From the NCBI GenBank assembly GCA_020055645.1, contig CM034549.1, positions 17,381,930 through 17,445,929 of the forward strand: a stretch of DNA of 64,000 nucleotides, in the 5' to 3' direction. Within the stretch, counting starts at the first letter, position 1. Every line of letters begins with the position of its first letter. Below are positions 1 to 18,027 of the stretch, piece after piece. The notes beneath the pieces were generated by a model. The model worked only from the letters and a program-made list of their open reading frames with translations, ran no database searches and was not told the DNA's origin. Source of the DNA: Tomocerus qinae. Lineage: Eukaryota; Arthropoda; Collembola; Entomobryomorpha; Tomoceridae. The position numbers and the translations under genes are program-made.

Positions 1-1554
<1,554 letters not shown>

Positions 1555-1823
1555 GCCTAGTATGAGATTAAGTTATTAGTTACCAAAAACCTATAATTAA
1601 ACCCGATGCCAGTCAGGACCTTAACTTAACTGCAAAATAAAACCAAGTGCAAATGTAAAGTGTTGATTAACATTTGGCATTATGAAGATTAATTCTCAAG
1701 GTTGACAAAACGGCATAAATATCTGCTTATTGTAGCTGTAGATATAGTAAATACGTAGTTAAATACGACAAAAGGCATAAAAGGTGCTTTATTTCAGAGA
1801 GTGAGATTCTTCCTTAGAAAAAG

Positions 1824-3665
1824 TCAAAACCGATCTTGTAAGATAAGTTCTTGAGATTTCGGTATCTGTGTGAACGTGCCGACAGGTTCTGTAGAAAGCT
1901 CTGAAAGTGAAGACGCAAGAGAGACTGAAAACCGTTGGAATATACTTGCTGTAAATAAAAACAGTTGATCTCGGGAAAGTTTTTCTCCAAGACATGACCG
2001 TCTCCCCGTTCCAAATGCTAAAAATGCATCATTCGGTTGAAATGTCCCGTCTGAAGATATAAATCTTGCTGGTCGAAAGTTTTCAGGATCTCCCCAAGCA
2101 GATTTGTCGAAATGGGCATCGTACAAGTTGGGAACAATTATTGTACCAGAGGGAATCATAAAATCTCCCAATCGAGCTGTCTGAGTAGTTTTATGAAAAA
2201 TTGATAGAGGTACAAATGATGAAAATCGTAAACATTCACAAATTACTGCTTTGGTGTAGATCATTTTAGGTCTGTCAACCAATGTTGGGAGTCTAGATTT
2301 CCCAATGACTGTTTCAATCTCTTTATGGAGTTCCGTTTGAATCTCAGGGTAGTTTGCCATATGCAGAAAAATCCAGGTTAGGGCAATACTAGTTTTCTCT
2401 GATCCAGCAATTAGTATATCCATAAGAGTAAACAAACTGGATTTCACTGAAAATAGATATAAAACAAATTAATCACAATTTCTAAAATTCCTTCAAGAAG
2501 CGTTAAAGACTTCCTTACTTCCTTTTTCTCGATAAAAACTCGAATCGGGATCGCTCGTGTTTTTTATTTCATCGAGGTAAATATCCAGGAAATCACGATG
2601 GAGGCCAGTTTCAAAAGTATTCTTATGTACTTCGACATGATTTTTAAGGAAGGATAAAATCTTTCCAGTACTTTCAATGATTTTCAAATGATTGCTACTT
2701 TTGGTTGTCATCCAAGGTAAGAACACTTCCATCAGAGTAATTGCATTTTTCTCTTTAATGATTCTAAAATAGAAAGCTTCATTTATTTCTGGGTTATTAA
2801 AAGTAAAATATAAATTAAGAGATGACTTACAAATTCAATTCTTTACTGATAGTATGAAATTCTGAATCATCATGTGGAAATCTTTCCCCAGTTATTATAG
2901 AACAAAGGACATTTATGACAGCTGCATTGACACTAATTCGTGTTGAGATGGGTTGGTCAGTATGTTTAATTAGATAATCGATAAGTTCTACAATTTCTTT
3001 ATGAATAATCGTTTCTATTGACTTTGTTCCATGACCAAATTCCATTAACCTGTTCATTGCTAAATGACGCTGCTCGCTCCATTCCTGACCTTCGGTGAAA
3101 ATTAATCCTGCGAAAATAAAATCTATCTTTACGTGTGTTTCTAATGATAATAGTTGTTAACTACATGTCACACCTTTAATTTCTCCTCCATGCGTGTCAA
3201 GACAATATTGTAATTGCGGACGTCCTGAAAATGAATTGTCATTCATGACTTCCCTGATCAATTTGTAGTCGTTGATAATGATACACCTGGAAAAAATGCA
3301 AGGGATCCACCTATTAATAACTGCACGAGAGATATTGCATAAATGTATATTCAAGAATGTAGTCACTCAACCTATGCATTCCAAATTTAACGGAGAATAC
3401 AGATCCAAAGGTAGTTTTCCATGCAACGAATGTCTTGTGAGGAAATCTTCCTAAGAATGGCAAATGGCCAATAATTGGCAAGCTCCATGGACCTTTCCCG
3501 GAATAATCAACAAAAAAAGTGAATACATATGTAGGTACTTAAGGTATTGTATTATTGATTATTGCACTAACCTTTTGGATAATTATTGATCACGTGAATG
3601 TAGGAGTAAATGAAGCGAAGTAAAGTACACAATCCAAGAAAACAAACTATCGTTCCTATTTCCAT
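1824..3665 (-). CDS. Cytochrome P450, CYP2 clan-like, complete
   Basis: Microsomal haem monooxygenase. Six exons on the minus strand: 3665-3572, 3492-3372, 3286-3174, 3107-2831, 2763-2519, 2446-1824; they sum to 1473 nt, 490 aa. The N-terminus is a hydrophobic anchor (MEIGTIVCFLGLCTLLRFIY) followed by the proline hinge PKGPWSLPIIGHLPFLG. Later landmarks are the helix C WSEQR block in exon 4, the I-helix AGSEKTS in exon 6, the K-helix ExxR (ECLR), the PxRF-type FRPARF and the haem ligand loop FGTGRRSCLG with its Cys. All signature residues are present, so it should be functional. The hinge and helix C style (WSEQRHLAM..LMEFGHG) resemble CYP2-clan members of arthropods (CYP15/18/305-like); subfamily and substrate cannot be told from sequence by eye. 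Plus-strand TTTATT at 1788-1793 gives the expected AATAAA signal 30 bp beyond the stop. Tail-to-tail with the GH9 gene. Confidence 0.95.
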
Positions 3666-5033
3666 TGCAGATTGTATAAGAGTTATTCAGAAATCGAAAT
3701 ATTCTTCTTTTCTTGCTGCAGTATTGTAATTCTCTTTCGTCTTATTTCATTTTCAGATGTTGAAAAAGACTTTTAGATTGCTTTTCCAATAGAAATAAGC
3801 TTGAATAACGTTTTAGCTAGATGTTATCGGATGGAATGCATGTAGCAGACTGTGGTGGGATAAGGTATTGATTATATTAAAGAAAATTTATTTCCTCGAC
3901 TTTGTTTTCCCTGACTGTAATTTCGTTTCTCGTTTACAACCACGTGTATATCAATTTCACTGTGTAGAAACTTGTGTAGTTCCAGTGGCACAGTCTTACG
4001 TAATATAATCTAGTACCTGAAGCATGTTGAGATTATAAAACAAAAGCTACTACCACGGAGTACACCACAGGAAGGTAACTCTGTCAGTAGCTCATACAAT
4101 ATGCAAGTTGTGAATAGTAAAACAAGTAGTTTACATGCAGAATTCTGCTTTTTCTTTCACCAGAGACTTTCCCTGTACAAATAATGACCTACATCCACTC
4201 GAGAAACTAATAAAGGGAGTTTCAAGAAGTATTAGCAAAGAAAAGTCCGCTTTTATTTTCCTTCTATGTTAACGAATTATATAAAGTATATAGCGTAGCA
4301 TTATGGCTTTTCCTAATGATCCTTTCAGGTAGGGAGTCCGTATAACTCCCGGGTATCAACCTGGAAATCTCTTGTAGACCACACTCGTACATAATAGAAC
4401 CGTGACATTTATTACATGCATGGAGCAGGAACTAAATGTGAATGCAGATTAATTGCGTAACAAGATACTTTTAAGAAAGAATTTTACGTAAGCCACACTC
4501 AAGGAACCAATTACATTCTAGTTAGTATGTAATTCTTATATATAGCATAATACTATGTTACCTATACCTGAGACGTCAACACAAGGGGAACCAAATGCCA
4601 AAACGAAAGAAATGAGATCATTAATCATAATACGCAATATATCTAAGTTATTATTAACCTGACCTTTTATTCTGAGACAAACATTTCGTTTGTGTGTGTA
4701 TTATATAATACCCGAAATTATAGCATGCTACAATTTACACTATTATTTAACTCTACGTCATCACTATTCATTCTTTCTCTTGTGCTAAAATTTACTGGAT
4801 ACTTTATCAACAGGTAGACTGTGGCTTGCAATTTCGTTATGTAAATCCATATACAATTTATGCTTTATGATGCTCAATAATTAATAATTGCTAACGATTG
4901 ACATAATATTCTTTAATAGTTATTAGATATTTTGTATTTCCCAACTGGTAATAAATGGGTGAATATGATAGTATTAAGTAAGTTTTATTGTGTAATATTT
5001 CTTATTGATTACATTTTTATTTGCTAATAAAAA
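3666..5033. other. Intergenic, no gene seen
   Basis: About 1.4 kb of AT-rich sequence between the P450 start and the end of the first reductase copy. It must contain the P450 promoter. I see no coding exon, tRNA or clear repeat. The tandem duplication described below appears to start near 4950, just before the reductase stop; the plus-strand TTTATT at 4984-4989 is the reductase's poly(A) signal and is matched in the second copy at 9188-9193. Confidence 0.6.
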
Positions 5034-6804
<1,771 letters not shown>

Positions 6805-8227
6805 TTTGAATAAGAATTTCAGTGAAAAATTGATTGAAAACAGGAATAGTTATTTCTTGGTCCGAGTAGAACAATTACCGAAAGTGAAGACCTTGCCGGT
6901 TGAGAAGTAATCATATATATTGCATGAGATTGCTAAATTGCCTAGCTATCTTGAGTGTTGTTCTTTTTCCCAGATATACAATGTAATCACGTCATTTAAC
7001 GTTGCCTGCCTCTCTAACAGATATTGTTAGATTATTCAAAGCACTTTAAAAGCTTTAAATTGTATTATGCATATGTATACCATATAAAACGTAAATGTAC
7101 TGTTTTCTGCATGTTTGTATATTAATATCATATGGACTTCGATCTGTCAATGAAGTTTCTGCAAACAATACAAAGTTGTTGCAATGCAAAGTCACCTTTT
7201 CAGGCATATTTACACATTATATAACTACATAGAAAGTATGTGATGTTTATAAACTAACAAATCATGAGACTTAAATTAATCACCAAAGCTGTGATTGTGA
7301 TTCGCTCTTTATATTACTACAAAAACATGTTGGGAACACTTTTACGTAAGCACTCATGAAATAATGAATTGTCATGTACCTATTAGCTGATATTACATAT
7401 CCGTAGTATACATAGAACTTAAATCATTATCACCGCATCGTTTATATTCTATGGTTGTCTTTTCTATCTGTAATTTTCTTCGTGTAAATATTTCTCCTAT
7501 CTGTAGATGTATATCCACTCGTCCTATCTTTTCCTATATAAGAATACCGATAGCTTCAAATGACCATGGAATGTATTATAAATGCATATTGCAAGCGAAT
7601 AGGAAAGTCCAGACTCCAGACGTCCAGATTCCGGTCTACAATGTATATACATAAAGTATGTCCCTAGTATAAGTATATTTTTCCTGCTTCATATAATAAT
7701 GATCCAGAATCTTTTATGGCCTTGAACAGCCTGGTTTATTTATCGTGTGATTCTCATTCAAAGTACTTGGACTCATCTCTCATTCCCTTTGTACAGTCCA
7801 ACTTCAGACTTATGCATGACCAATCTAAGTACAACAAATGAAAGTAGAATTCTTTTTATTATTTTAGAGATGCATTTTCGTCCTTAAACGTCATCATGAC
7901 TTTGACAGAAAAGACACAAACCATTTATTTCATGTAATCACCGCATTCAAATGTTGAATATGTTTCAATTTTGAAAAATTATAGGGAATAATAAACCACT
8001 TAACCTATAGTATAAGAATAGGCAATAATTGAAAATTGTAATTATTTTTAATATTCACTGTTGACCTCACGAAAAGAAATTCTCATTACTGTAAAAAATA
8101 CTTTTGACAGTCAGTGCTTAATATTTATCCCAATAAAAATTTACTAGGCCTATTCGCATCCATAAATACAATTTTCTTGTCTCATTTACAATAATTTCAC
8201 ATATTTACAGTGCCTTATAGGCAAGTT
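6805..8227. other. Upstream flank of copy A, duplicated at 11074-12453
   Basis: Non-coding sequence upstream of reductase copy A. It matches the stretch upstream of copy B nearly block by block (for example GTAGAATAACG before the first exon, and the segment around 7440-7720 against 11705-11920), with small indels. Short open frames here are not conserved as protein between copies, so I call none. The reductase promoter should be at its left end on the minus strand. Confidence 0.6.
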
Positions 8228-9115
8228 CTACACTTTAATTTTGCTAATCGGCGTGTCCAGAATCATTTGGTTTGCTTCCATTTCTTTCCAGTACCTTTTT
8301 CTATCCATGCATATTCTCAGAGTGAAAAAGTAAACTACTTCCATCAAGCTGAGCAGACTGAATCCAAGACAAAACCCTGCAAAGAAAATCAGGCACTGCT
8401 TTCCTTATATTCAAGATGAACTTCGAAATAGTAAATATTTTGTAAGTTTACCCATGACTCCTCCTAAATTGGCTGCAAAAAGACGAAAATTGTATAAAGG
8501 AGAGTACCGTATAAGAGCACATTATTAAAAGTGAATATTTGACACTGGGCGTAAGAAGTTAGGACATCCCAAATTTGAAGACACATAGTTTAGTTTGTGC
8601 TTAATATCATTCTTGGGCAAATGGTTTTTTTTTGTTTAGCAGATATTCGGTTGGAACCACAGTCTCTTATTACGTGTAGTTAAATACCAAAATTAACTTT
8701 CATGTAGTTTTCTTTAAAAAACGCATTGGGCGGACGAACTTAAAGAGCCCAAAATCTCAGGGTAATTAGAACAACCGTTAAATGAGTCTCAAAAATAATG
8801 TGGTTTCATGACAAAGCGTGGACTAGTCATAAGAGTAAAAAATAACCTTAAGAATCAGTATAATAACATGATTCGGTTCTAACAGTTGCTAGTTAATCTG
8901 ATCTAATAGGGCTCTTAAATTATTCTGGCTAACTGTTTTGTAAGATGATATCAAGAGACAAGACTCACAAAAGAAAATCGTCACATTTGGGAGCTACGAG
9001 GCATAGATATACAGAACATTTGAGACGGGTAGATTGGTCGTCGCTACCGAAGTAATGACTGGGTTACTATTGCTAGCCCATCTTTTCTCTAGTAGCATAT
9101 TATGTACTGTTCTTG
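8228..9115 (-). pseudogene. Decayed DEG/ENaC channel copy (relic)
   Basis: Remnant of a duplicate of the intact channel at 12454-18027. Still recognisable are the last exon (8228-8377, ending with stop TAG; encodes FCLGFSLLSLMEVVYFFTLR and the tail ending SKIKV) and the 21-bp exon next to it (GGVMG segment, about 8456-8480). After that all middle exons are missing. A block at about 8780-9115 matches intron plus exon fragments around 16210-16415 and 16745-16860 of the intact gene; two non-adjacent pieces are fused near 9010-9020, marking another deletion. No start codon, no TM1 exon and no extracellular cysteine-rich domain remain, so no channel can be made. The open 3' exon is probably just slow to decay. 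Confidence 0.88.
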
Positions 9116-9236
9116 ATTGAAAGTATAATAGTAGCCCAAAAGATAATGAATGGGTGCATGAATGAATGGTCAGGTTTGTATATAAGTTTTATTATGTAAT
9201 ATTTGTTTTGTTACTGATTACATATTTATTTGATAA

Positions 9237-11073
<1,837 letters not shown>

Positions 11074-12453
11074 TTTGAATAAGAATTTCAGTGAAAAATT
11101 GATTGAAAACAGGAATAGTTATCTCTTCGTCCAATTACCGAAAGTGAAGACCTTTCCGGTTGGGAAGTATAAGATTGCATGAGATTGCTAAAATTGCCTA
11201 GCTATCTTGAGTATTGTTCTTTTTCCCAAACACACAATGTAATCATGTCATTTAACGTTGCCTGCCTTTCTAACAGATATTGTTAGGTTATTCAAAGCCC
11301 TTTAAAAAGTGATGTTTAAATAATATTATATTTATATATCATATAAAATGTAAATGTACTGTTTATTGTTTGTTTATTAATATTATATGGACTTCAATCT
11401 TTCAGCGAAGTCTCTGCAAACAATGCAAAGTCTATAACAGTCACCTTTTCAGCCTTATTTACACATTGTATAACTATATAGACAATTTGAAAGTATGTGA
11501 TGTTTATAAACTAGCAAACCATGAGACTTAACATAATCACCAAAGCTGAGATGTTGATTCGCTCTTTATATTACTACTTTACTACAAAACATGTTGGGAA
11601 CACTTTTACGTAAGCATTAATGAAATAACGAATTGTCATTTACCCATTAGCTGATATTACATACCCGTAGTATACATAGGACTTAAATCATTATCACAGC
11701 ATCGTTTATGTTCTATGGTTGTCTTTAGTCTTTTGTATCTGTTATTTTCCTATATAAGAATACCGATAGCTTCCAATGACCATATATATAATTCAAGTCA
11801 AGACGTCCAGATTCCAATCTACAATGTATATACATACATAAAGTATGTCCCTAGTTCAATACAAGTATATTTTTTTCCTGCTTCGTATGATAATGATCCA
11901 GAATCTTTTATGGCCTTGAACAGCCTGGTTCATTTATCGTGTGATTCTCATTCAAAGTACTTATATAGACTCATCTCTTTATTCCCTTTCTACAGTCCAA
12001 CTTTAGACTTCTGCATGACCAATCCAAGTACAACAAATGCAATTAGAATTATGTTTACTATTTTAGATGCATTTTTGTCTTTCACCATCATCATGACTTT
12101 GACAGAAAAGACAACACATTTTCAAACCATTTCATGCAATCATCGAATTCAAATATTAGGTATGGTCCAATTTTGAAGAACAATAGGAATAAGAGAAGCA
12201 CTCTAATGATAATCAAGTTGATCAACCTATCTATAATTATTTATGAAATGAAAATAAATGAATTGTCATTATTTTTAATATTCACCGTTGACCTCACGAA
12301 ATGAAATTCTCATTACTGTAAAAAATAGTTTTGACAGTCAGTGCTTAACAATTATCTCAAGAAAAATTTACTCAACCAATTCGCATCCATAAATACAATT
12401 TTCTTTCCTCATTTACAATAATTTCTCATATTTGCAGTGCCTTATAGATAGTT
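11074..12453. other. Upstream flank of copy B, non-coding
   Basis: Spacer between the intact channel gene's stop and the start of reductase copy B (both minus strand). It is the counterpart of 6805-8227. A 153-codon open frame (11715-12176, plus strand) is not open in the other copy and shows no family features, so I do not call it a gene. Promoter elements for copy B should lie just above 11073. Confidence 0.6.
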
Positions 12454-15400
12454 CTACACTTTAATCTTGCTAATCGGTGTGTCTAGTACCATTTGGTTTG
12501 CTTCCATTTCTTTCCAGTACCTTTTTCTATCCATGCATATCCTCAGAGTGAAAAAGTAAACAACTTCTATCAAGCTGAGCAGACTGAATCCAAGACAAAG
12601 ACCTGCAAAGAAAATCAGGCAAAATTTTCCTTCGATTCAAGATGAAGTTCATAATAGTAAATATTGAATACTATGCAAGTTTACCCATGACTCCTCCTAA
12701 ATTGGCTGCAATAAGAACAAAAATTGTATAAATTTAGTGCAATAATTGATTCTACCTGTATGATTAAGTTCTCTTGCAATATCATAACTTACACACGAAG
12801 TCTTCCCATGTAAACAACTCGTCTCTTTTGTACTGCATAATGGATGGTTCACGAAAGTAGACTCGAAGTAAGCTAATGCTTCCGCTAAACAAAAGCAATT
12901 GCGTAAATTATTTCCGTTCTTCGTTTATCGTATTATTGGTCAATAGTCATTAACTACAGAAAATGTTTAGGAAATGGAAACATAGAGCTAGCACATTTCA
13001 TAACGAGTTAATTAGCTTCATTAATGTTAAATGTCAGATTAAACTTGATAAAACACGTGCGATTTCTACTGTGCTGTTGATTTGATAAAATAGAAGGAAA
13101 TAATACCTAACATATTTGATGTCATTGAGAAATGAGTATCCATCTTTGATAGCCTAGAAAAAAATACAAAATTTATTTGCATGTTTTGTTTTCTTTAGCT
13201 TTATATAACATTGTTTTTACCTCTCGGAGACTCTTGGTCATATTTGGAAAAGGCTGATTGGGAAAGTCTGCCGCTGTCACCACAATATTGTAGAATGTTT
13301 CATTGCATGCTAAAAAAGTTGACATAAATAGTGATTTGGACAAATAGCATCATAAAACAAGGCAATTAGACAAAGTTGCTGTAGCTATAGTGATTTGAGT
13401 ATCAGGTTACCTCTTCAGAATGTTTGAAAAATGAAAATTCACTTTTTTCATTTGTGGATCTAAATTGGACGATTTAGATCCACAGCCAAATCAGCTCTCA
13501 GTTTTGACTTATGAATACTATGACCCAAAGGTTGGTTGCCATTGGGTACATACAGCTATATAGCTTTGAGTGCAGATTTGGCTGTGGATCTAAATCGTCC
13601 AATTTAGATCCACAAATGAAAAAAGTGAATTTTCATTTCTCAAACATCCTGAAGAGGTAACCTGATACACAAATACACTGCATACTAGCTAATACTACAG
13701 GAACTTTGGCAATTAGATCTTAATCTTGTAGAAGGAGTTCTTGATTACACACCTGGGAGACAATACTCAGTGCACCCTTTCGTTTGCTGCCTGTCCTCCT
13801 TTGATTTGAAATTGAACATAGTTTTCTCCCCTAATATTTGCATACAAATACAAGCAAAGCTATAAAACTGTTAGAATAAATGCAAAAGTGTTATAATACA
13901 GAATTAGGAAAAAGGCATGAGTACTACTATATGCATTAGGTCTGCCTACTTTTCACCAATGTAGAACTATTAATACTAATTACGCAATACGATAATAGAA
14001 ATACGCTATAAATACATCACATAACATACAGAGTTGGTTACAATGTACATAAACGTATTTGCACATGAAAATGCGTGGATGTAGCAAAGGTAGCCATGGG
14101 TGGACTTGGCGTTTGTGTGTAGAAATAAGTGTAAAGGTTTAATCTAAATAGAACATTAAGTACACGCTGGACAGTCATTTTTAACGATAACTACAGTAGC
14201 CAAGTGTAGGTTCCTTAGCTGGTTGTGTTGATATTGTTTATGGTATCTTGTTACAGGGATGTACTTTTTATGTATGTGGTAATCATTATAAATTCACCTG
14301 ATTGCTTCTGATGACTTTTACCGCTCATCCTTTTCTGAATTTCATCTGGTACAAAGAGTCAAAGTATAGATGTATTTATTAAGTGTGAGTGTATAATTGA
14401 TGGTATTCTTCAACTTTTGTGTTTGCTACCTATTCTATAAAATTACATTAAGTAGGGGATTCATAAGCAAAAATAAATAAAACCGGCTCTAATAGGGATT
14501 TATGTCACAATGTATTTAAATTAAGTTTTCTTTTACAGTATCTAGTTACTGATTGATTGGACCATTGAAGAAAGTATCTTAATGTGGTAGATATATTACC
14601 GCATGCATGAACTTTCAGCTTATAATTATACTTAATCGTGTATAAAATCTAACTATACCATATGCATATTAAGAAAACTAGTCTTAACATGCTATATTAT
14701 TATTTACTTTACCGATGTACTTGGAAGCGCATTTTATCATATCATTCATCTTGCAGATCGTGTAGTTCCCTATAAAAATGCAACAAAAATTTACAACGAT
14801 TATTCTCCTTGTAAGTTACGACAGGTATTATTACAAATTACCAGGATTATAGTATGGAACGCATTCGCATCGATCCTGGACAAACTCGGTTTCGCATTCA
14901 ACAACACAAGCAGATCGACTGTAGTTTTTGTGAAAACGCAATTTAAATTCATCGGAGAAATAACACCCACGATTTTCGGGTTGAAATACTCTTAATGCTT
15001 CGGCACTATAAGTATCTACTGCAGTTACTCCAACTAACATTTTCAAAATTTTTGACATACAGTTTATGAAAAGCAAGGATAATCCAGAGTTCAAATATTT
15101 TAAATACCCTGAGTCTCCATTCCTGGACCCACTAGAAACCCTCGCTCTCCTACTGCAGGGAACTCGTCAACTCCATGCACATAAACCTGTACAAGATTTT
15201 AAGAATATTTAAAATTGTTTTACAAATAAATCTTCCAGTTTATATAGGATATGTTTTTGTGGTAGGTACCCGTAATCCTTTAAATGAGTCTGTGGGCACA
15301 GTGTCACAACGTAAAGTATCCGTCATCAGTGTAAGTCCTCGACTTCTTCCAGCACCCTATGCATGAAAACTATTTTTAGAAAAAGTAATTGCATAAAAGC

Positions 15401-18027
15401 GTTAGCAAAAGAATGACAAGTGCCATTTTTACCGGAGCCCTTCGAAGTTCGGGAACTTGACCTTCACTGGAATTTCCTGCGTCGTTTATTGCAGGTATTT
15501 CGAAAGCAGGTGTTTCTGTGCTGGTATTTCTAGCTGGACGAACCTGGCAAGATTCCGGATCTGCTCTGCATTTACTCAGATGCTTACATATCCCCGGAAA
15601 TAATTCATCTCCATACACACTGTTAGCCGAAAATTTTACAACAATTTTTGAATGTGCTATTTAATAATTTTGTATTTAACAAATACCGTTTGCATGTGTC
15701 AGTATCTTCAGTTATTAGAGTAGTGTTCGTATTTTTATTCTCCGTGTCTATGAGATGTCGGTCTACATAGCTGTGAACCGCTTTCTGCAATATTTCATAC
15801 TCTGCTTCCTGCTCCATTACTTCTCTGTTTGTAATCCTATGAAATATCATTTCAATTTATTCACATTGTCGTAGCGTCAGATTTTTTCTGTAGCCAAAAA
15901 AATAATATTGGTTTATACAATTTTTTATAAATTGCACTACCTGTCTTCTTTCCTTGTACTCTTAGCTTGTATCGAATTGAAAGTACAACAATATCCAGTA
16001 TCTGTTAAAACCATCTTGAACAGTTTGCTACAAGGCTTTTCTAATTTACTATTCCATTGGCAGCGCCTAAAATTCAGAATAAATGCATTGGAATCAACAA
16101 AATACCAACTTACAATGAAATACCTACAGAGAAAATATATCTCAATTTAGATTGAATAGAAGAACTACTGGGAGGTACAATAAAACAACATGAAATCGAA
16201 TTCTTGATTTTTGGTTTCAAAGCATAGACTAGACTTAAGAGTAAAAAACAGCCTCAAGAATCAGTATAACCATGTATAACACGATCGGTTTTAACATTTG
16301 ATCTGACCCAATGGGACATTGTAAAAATATTATGGTTAACTGTCTCGTATGATGATACTGAAACAAGACTCACAAAAGATAATCGTCACATTTGGGAGCT
16401 ACGAGGCGTAGATATCTTAATGCCATCGTTGGTTCCACTTGATTCTTCGAATTTAGAATATTATCATTGTTCTCCGCTTTTGAATCCACTATTGTGCTGA
16501 TTATTGCTCGCATTTGAGAAAACGTTTTGCTGCAAAAATTACATAAAAATTAGAGCTAAGTAATAGCATAAAACTACATGAAACTACAAGTAAGAAAAGT
16601 AAGGATTTGCATAACAAAAGGCGTATTTGTGTAGGCATAGTATAAATAGCTACACGAGCCCGTAACGAAGTACTATGAAGTAAACATACTTGTATCTGCA
16701 TCCTTGGATGATGAGTTTTTCATTCACAGCTTTGTTGACTGTACAAATAGTGACTGCTGGAAATAGAACATTTGAGACGGGTAGATTGGTCGTCGCTACC
16801 GAAGTAATGACTGGGTTGCTGGCCCATCTTTGCCAAATTTTGCTCATCATGTACTTTACAGTCCAAATGTACAAAAAGTATTATAAATTGTAATTGTATC
16901 TAAATAATTAATGATAAAATTTAGACATTTAGATAATAAGGTACTACTTACAGCCGCCCCAGAGATTCCAAAGACACAGCAGCATATCCAGAAAATCCTT
17001 TTTCGCGAAATAATAGAAAACATAAAGAGAAAATTGGCAAAATTTTATGGCCCGTGAGGGGATCGAACCCGCGACCTTCGCGTTATTAGCACGACGCTCT
17101 AACCAACTGAGCTAACGGGCCATTGTTACATTACTTTAACCCTAAACTGATGATTTTTCAGTAGTTGGTCTTACAGATCAAGTGGGTATATCTGAACAAG
17201 GTCTAATGTGTCATATACACTCACATAAAATATACGAGTCATGAAATGAATGATGATTTGAGTGTAGATAGGAGTAATAAAAGACTTTAGATAATATGAA
17301 AACTGTATATGTATTACTGTAAGTGTATGTGCATAATGATAATAAACCTAAATGAAACACATTTCCCAAAGGCTTGAATTGTATTACTCGGGAATGAGAT
17401 AAAAGTCGAGCATTGTGTGAGTATTTGGAATAGGAAGTATTTGCAGGGGCAGTTGAATGAACAAATGAGAATCTATCTGGTGAACATGTCAGTATTGTCG
17501 AAGGATTTTCAATTAGAAACAAATCTTCGTACCTTCACATTATGCGCATAATAAGTTTTTAAGAAGATTTCATGTCTTTCGGACTTGGAGGGGCCCTCAG
17601 GACTTAAGACAAGTATTATACTATGGCTGTTGATACTCAGTCAGTACCTGTCTATATTTGTATATCAATTAATCGAATTGGTACATTATTTAAGGACCGG
17701 AGTGGAGATTACTTACCTTTCACATAAGGATCTTTTTCTTTCTGTGATGTATCTGAATCCATGAAGAGAAGTGCTTTGGCAGTACTCACTGAATTGATTT
17801 CCATAAGTGGGATACTGAAGTTCAATCTTAACTGGTTCTATGAATGAATTTCCGTAGCCGATAATAGATCCCCTAAATTTGGATTTTCTGAATTTGAATT
17901 TTCCACTGAACCTAGCAGGTCTCCAAATTGAGTTAGGTAACCCAGTATTTGAGTTGTAATTATTATTAGTAGCAGACCAAGGGTCTTCTGTAACTTTTTT
18001 CGCCCAAGAGAAGTTTCCCGTCATCAT
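12454..18027 (-). CDS. DEG/ENaC (pickpocket-like) sodium channel subunit
   Basis: Amiloride-sensitive sodium channel family subunit, two-TM plasma membrane protein. Seventeen exons: 18027-17717, 16997-16952, 16853-16690, 16529-16374, 16066-15941, 15836-15687, 15619-15433, 15356-15270, 15186-15108, 15033-14842, 14769-14713, 13830-13753, 13309-13221, 13153-13107, 12884-12793, 12705-12685, 12602-12454; 2031 nt, 676 aa. Landmarks: N-terminal gating His-Gly (residues 89-90, STSLHGFRYI), TM1 RIFWICCCVFGISG, post-TM1 FPAVTIC, extracellular GYCCTFN, EFPAVGERGFLVGPGMET, CVPYYNPGNYTIC, and pre-TM2/TM2 GGVMGLCLGFSLLSLIEVVYFF with the G-x-S selectivity filter. One exon is only 21 bp. Intron 1 contains a tRNA gene and the 13310-13752 intron a foldback element. 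Ligand or stimulus cannot be predicted. The acceptor of exon 3 (16853) has a weak pyrimidine tract and is the least certain border. Confidence 0.92.
13399..13668. mobile_element. 270-bp foldback / MITE-like inverted repeat
   Basis: Two near-perfect inverted arms of about 94 bp (13399-13492 and 13575-13668) separated by an 82-bp spacer. The outer ends read GTATCAGGTTACC... and ...GGTAACCTGATAC. Each arm also contains a 30-bp internal near-palindrome built on GTGGATCTAAAT. It sits wholly inside the channel intron 13310-13752. No coding capacity, so it would be a non-autonomous DNA element; I could not find an unambiguous target-site duplication. Confidence 0.75.
17048..17121 (-). tRNA. tRNA-Ile (anticodon AAU)
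   Basis: A 74-nt cloverleaf on the minus strand: acceptor GGCCCGT/ACGGGCC with discriminator A, D arm GCTC..GAGC, anticodon loop CTAATAA (anticodon AAT, read as IAU), and T loop TTCGATC. Box A (TAGCTCAGTTGG) and box B (GGTTCGATCC) promoters are present, and a TTTT terminator lies just downstream (plus-strand AAAA near 17039-17042). One C-U mismatch is seen in the T stem, so slight decay is possible. It lies inside intron 1 of the channel gene, same strand. Confidence 0.93.

Noticed and set aside
11715..12176. 153-codon frame upstream of reductase copy B
   Set aside because: Not open in the duplicated sequence upstream of copy A, so not conserved as protein.
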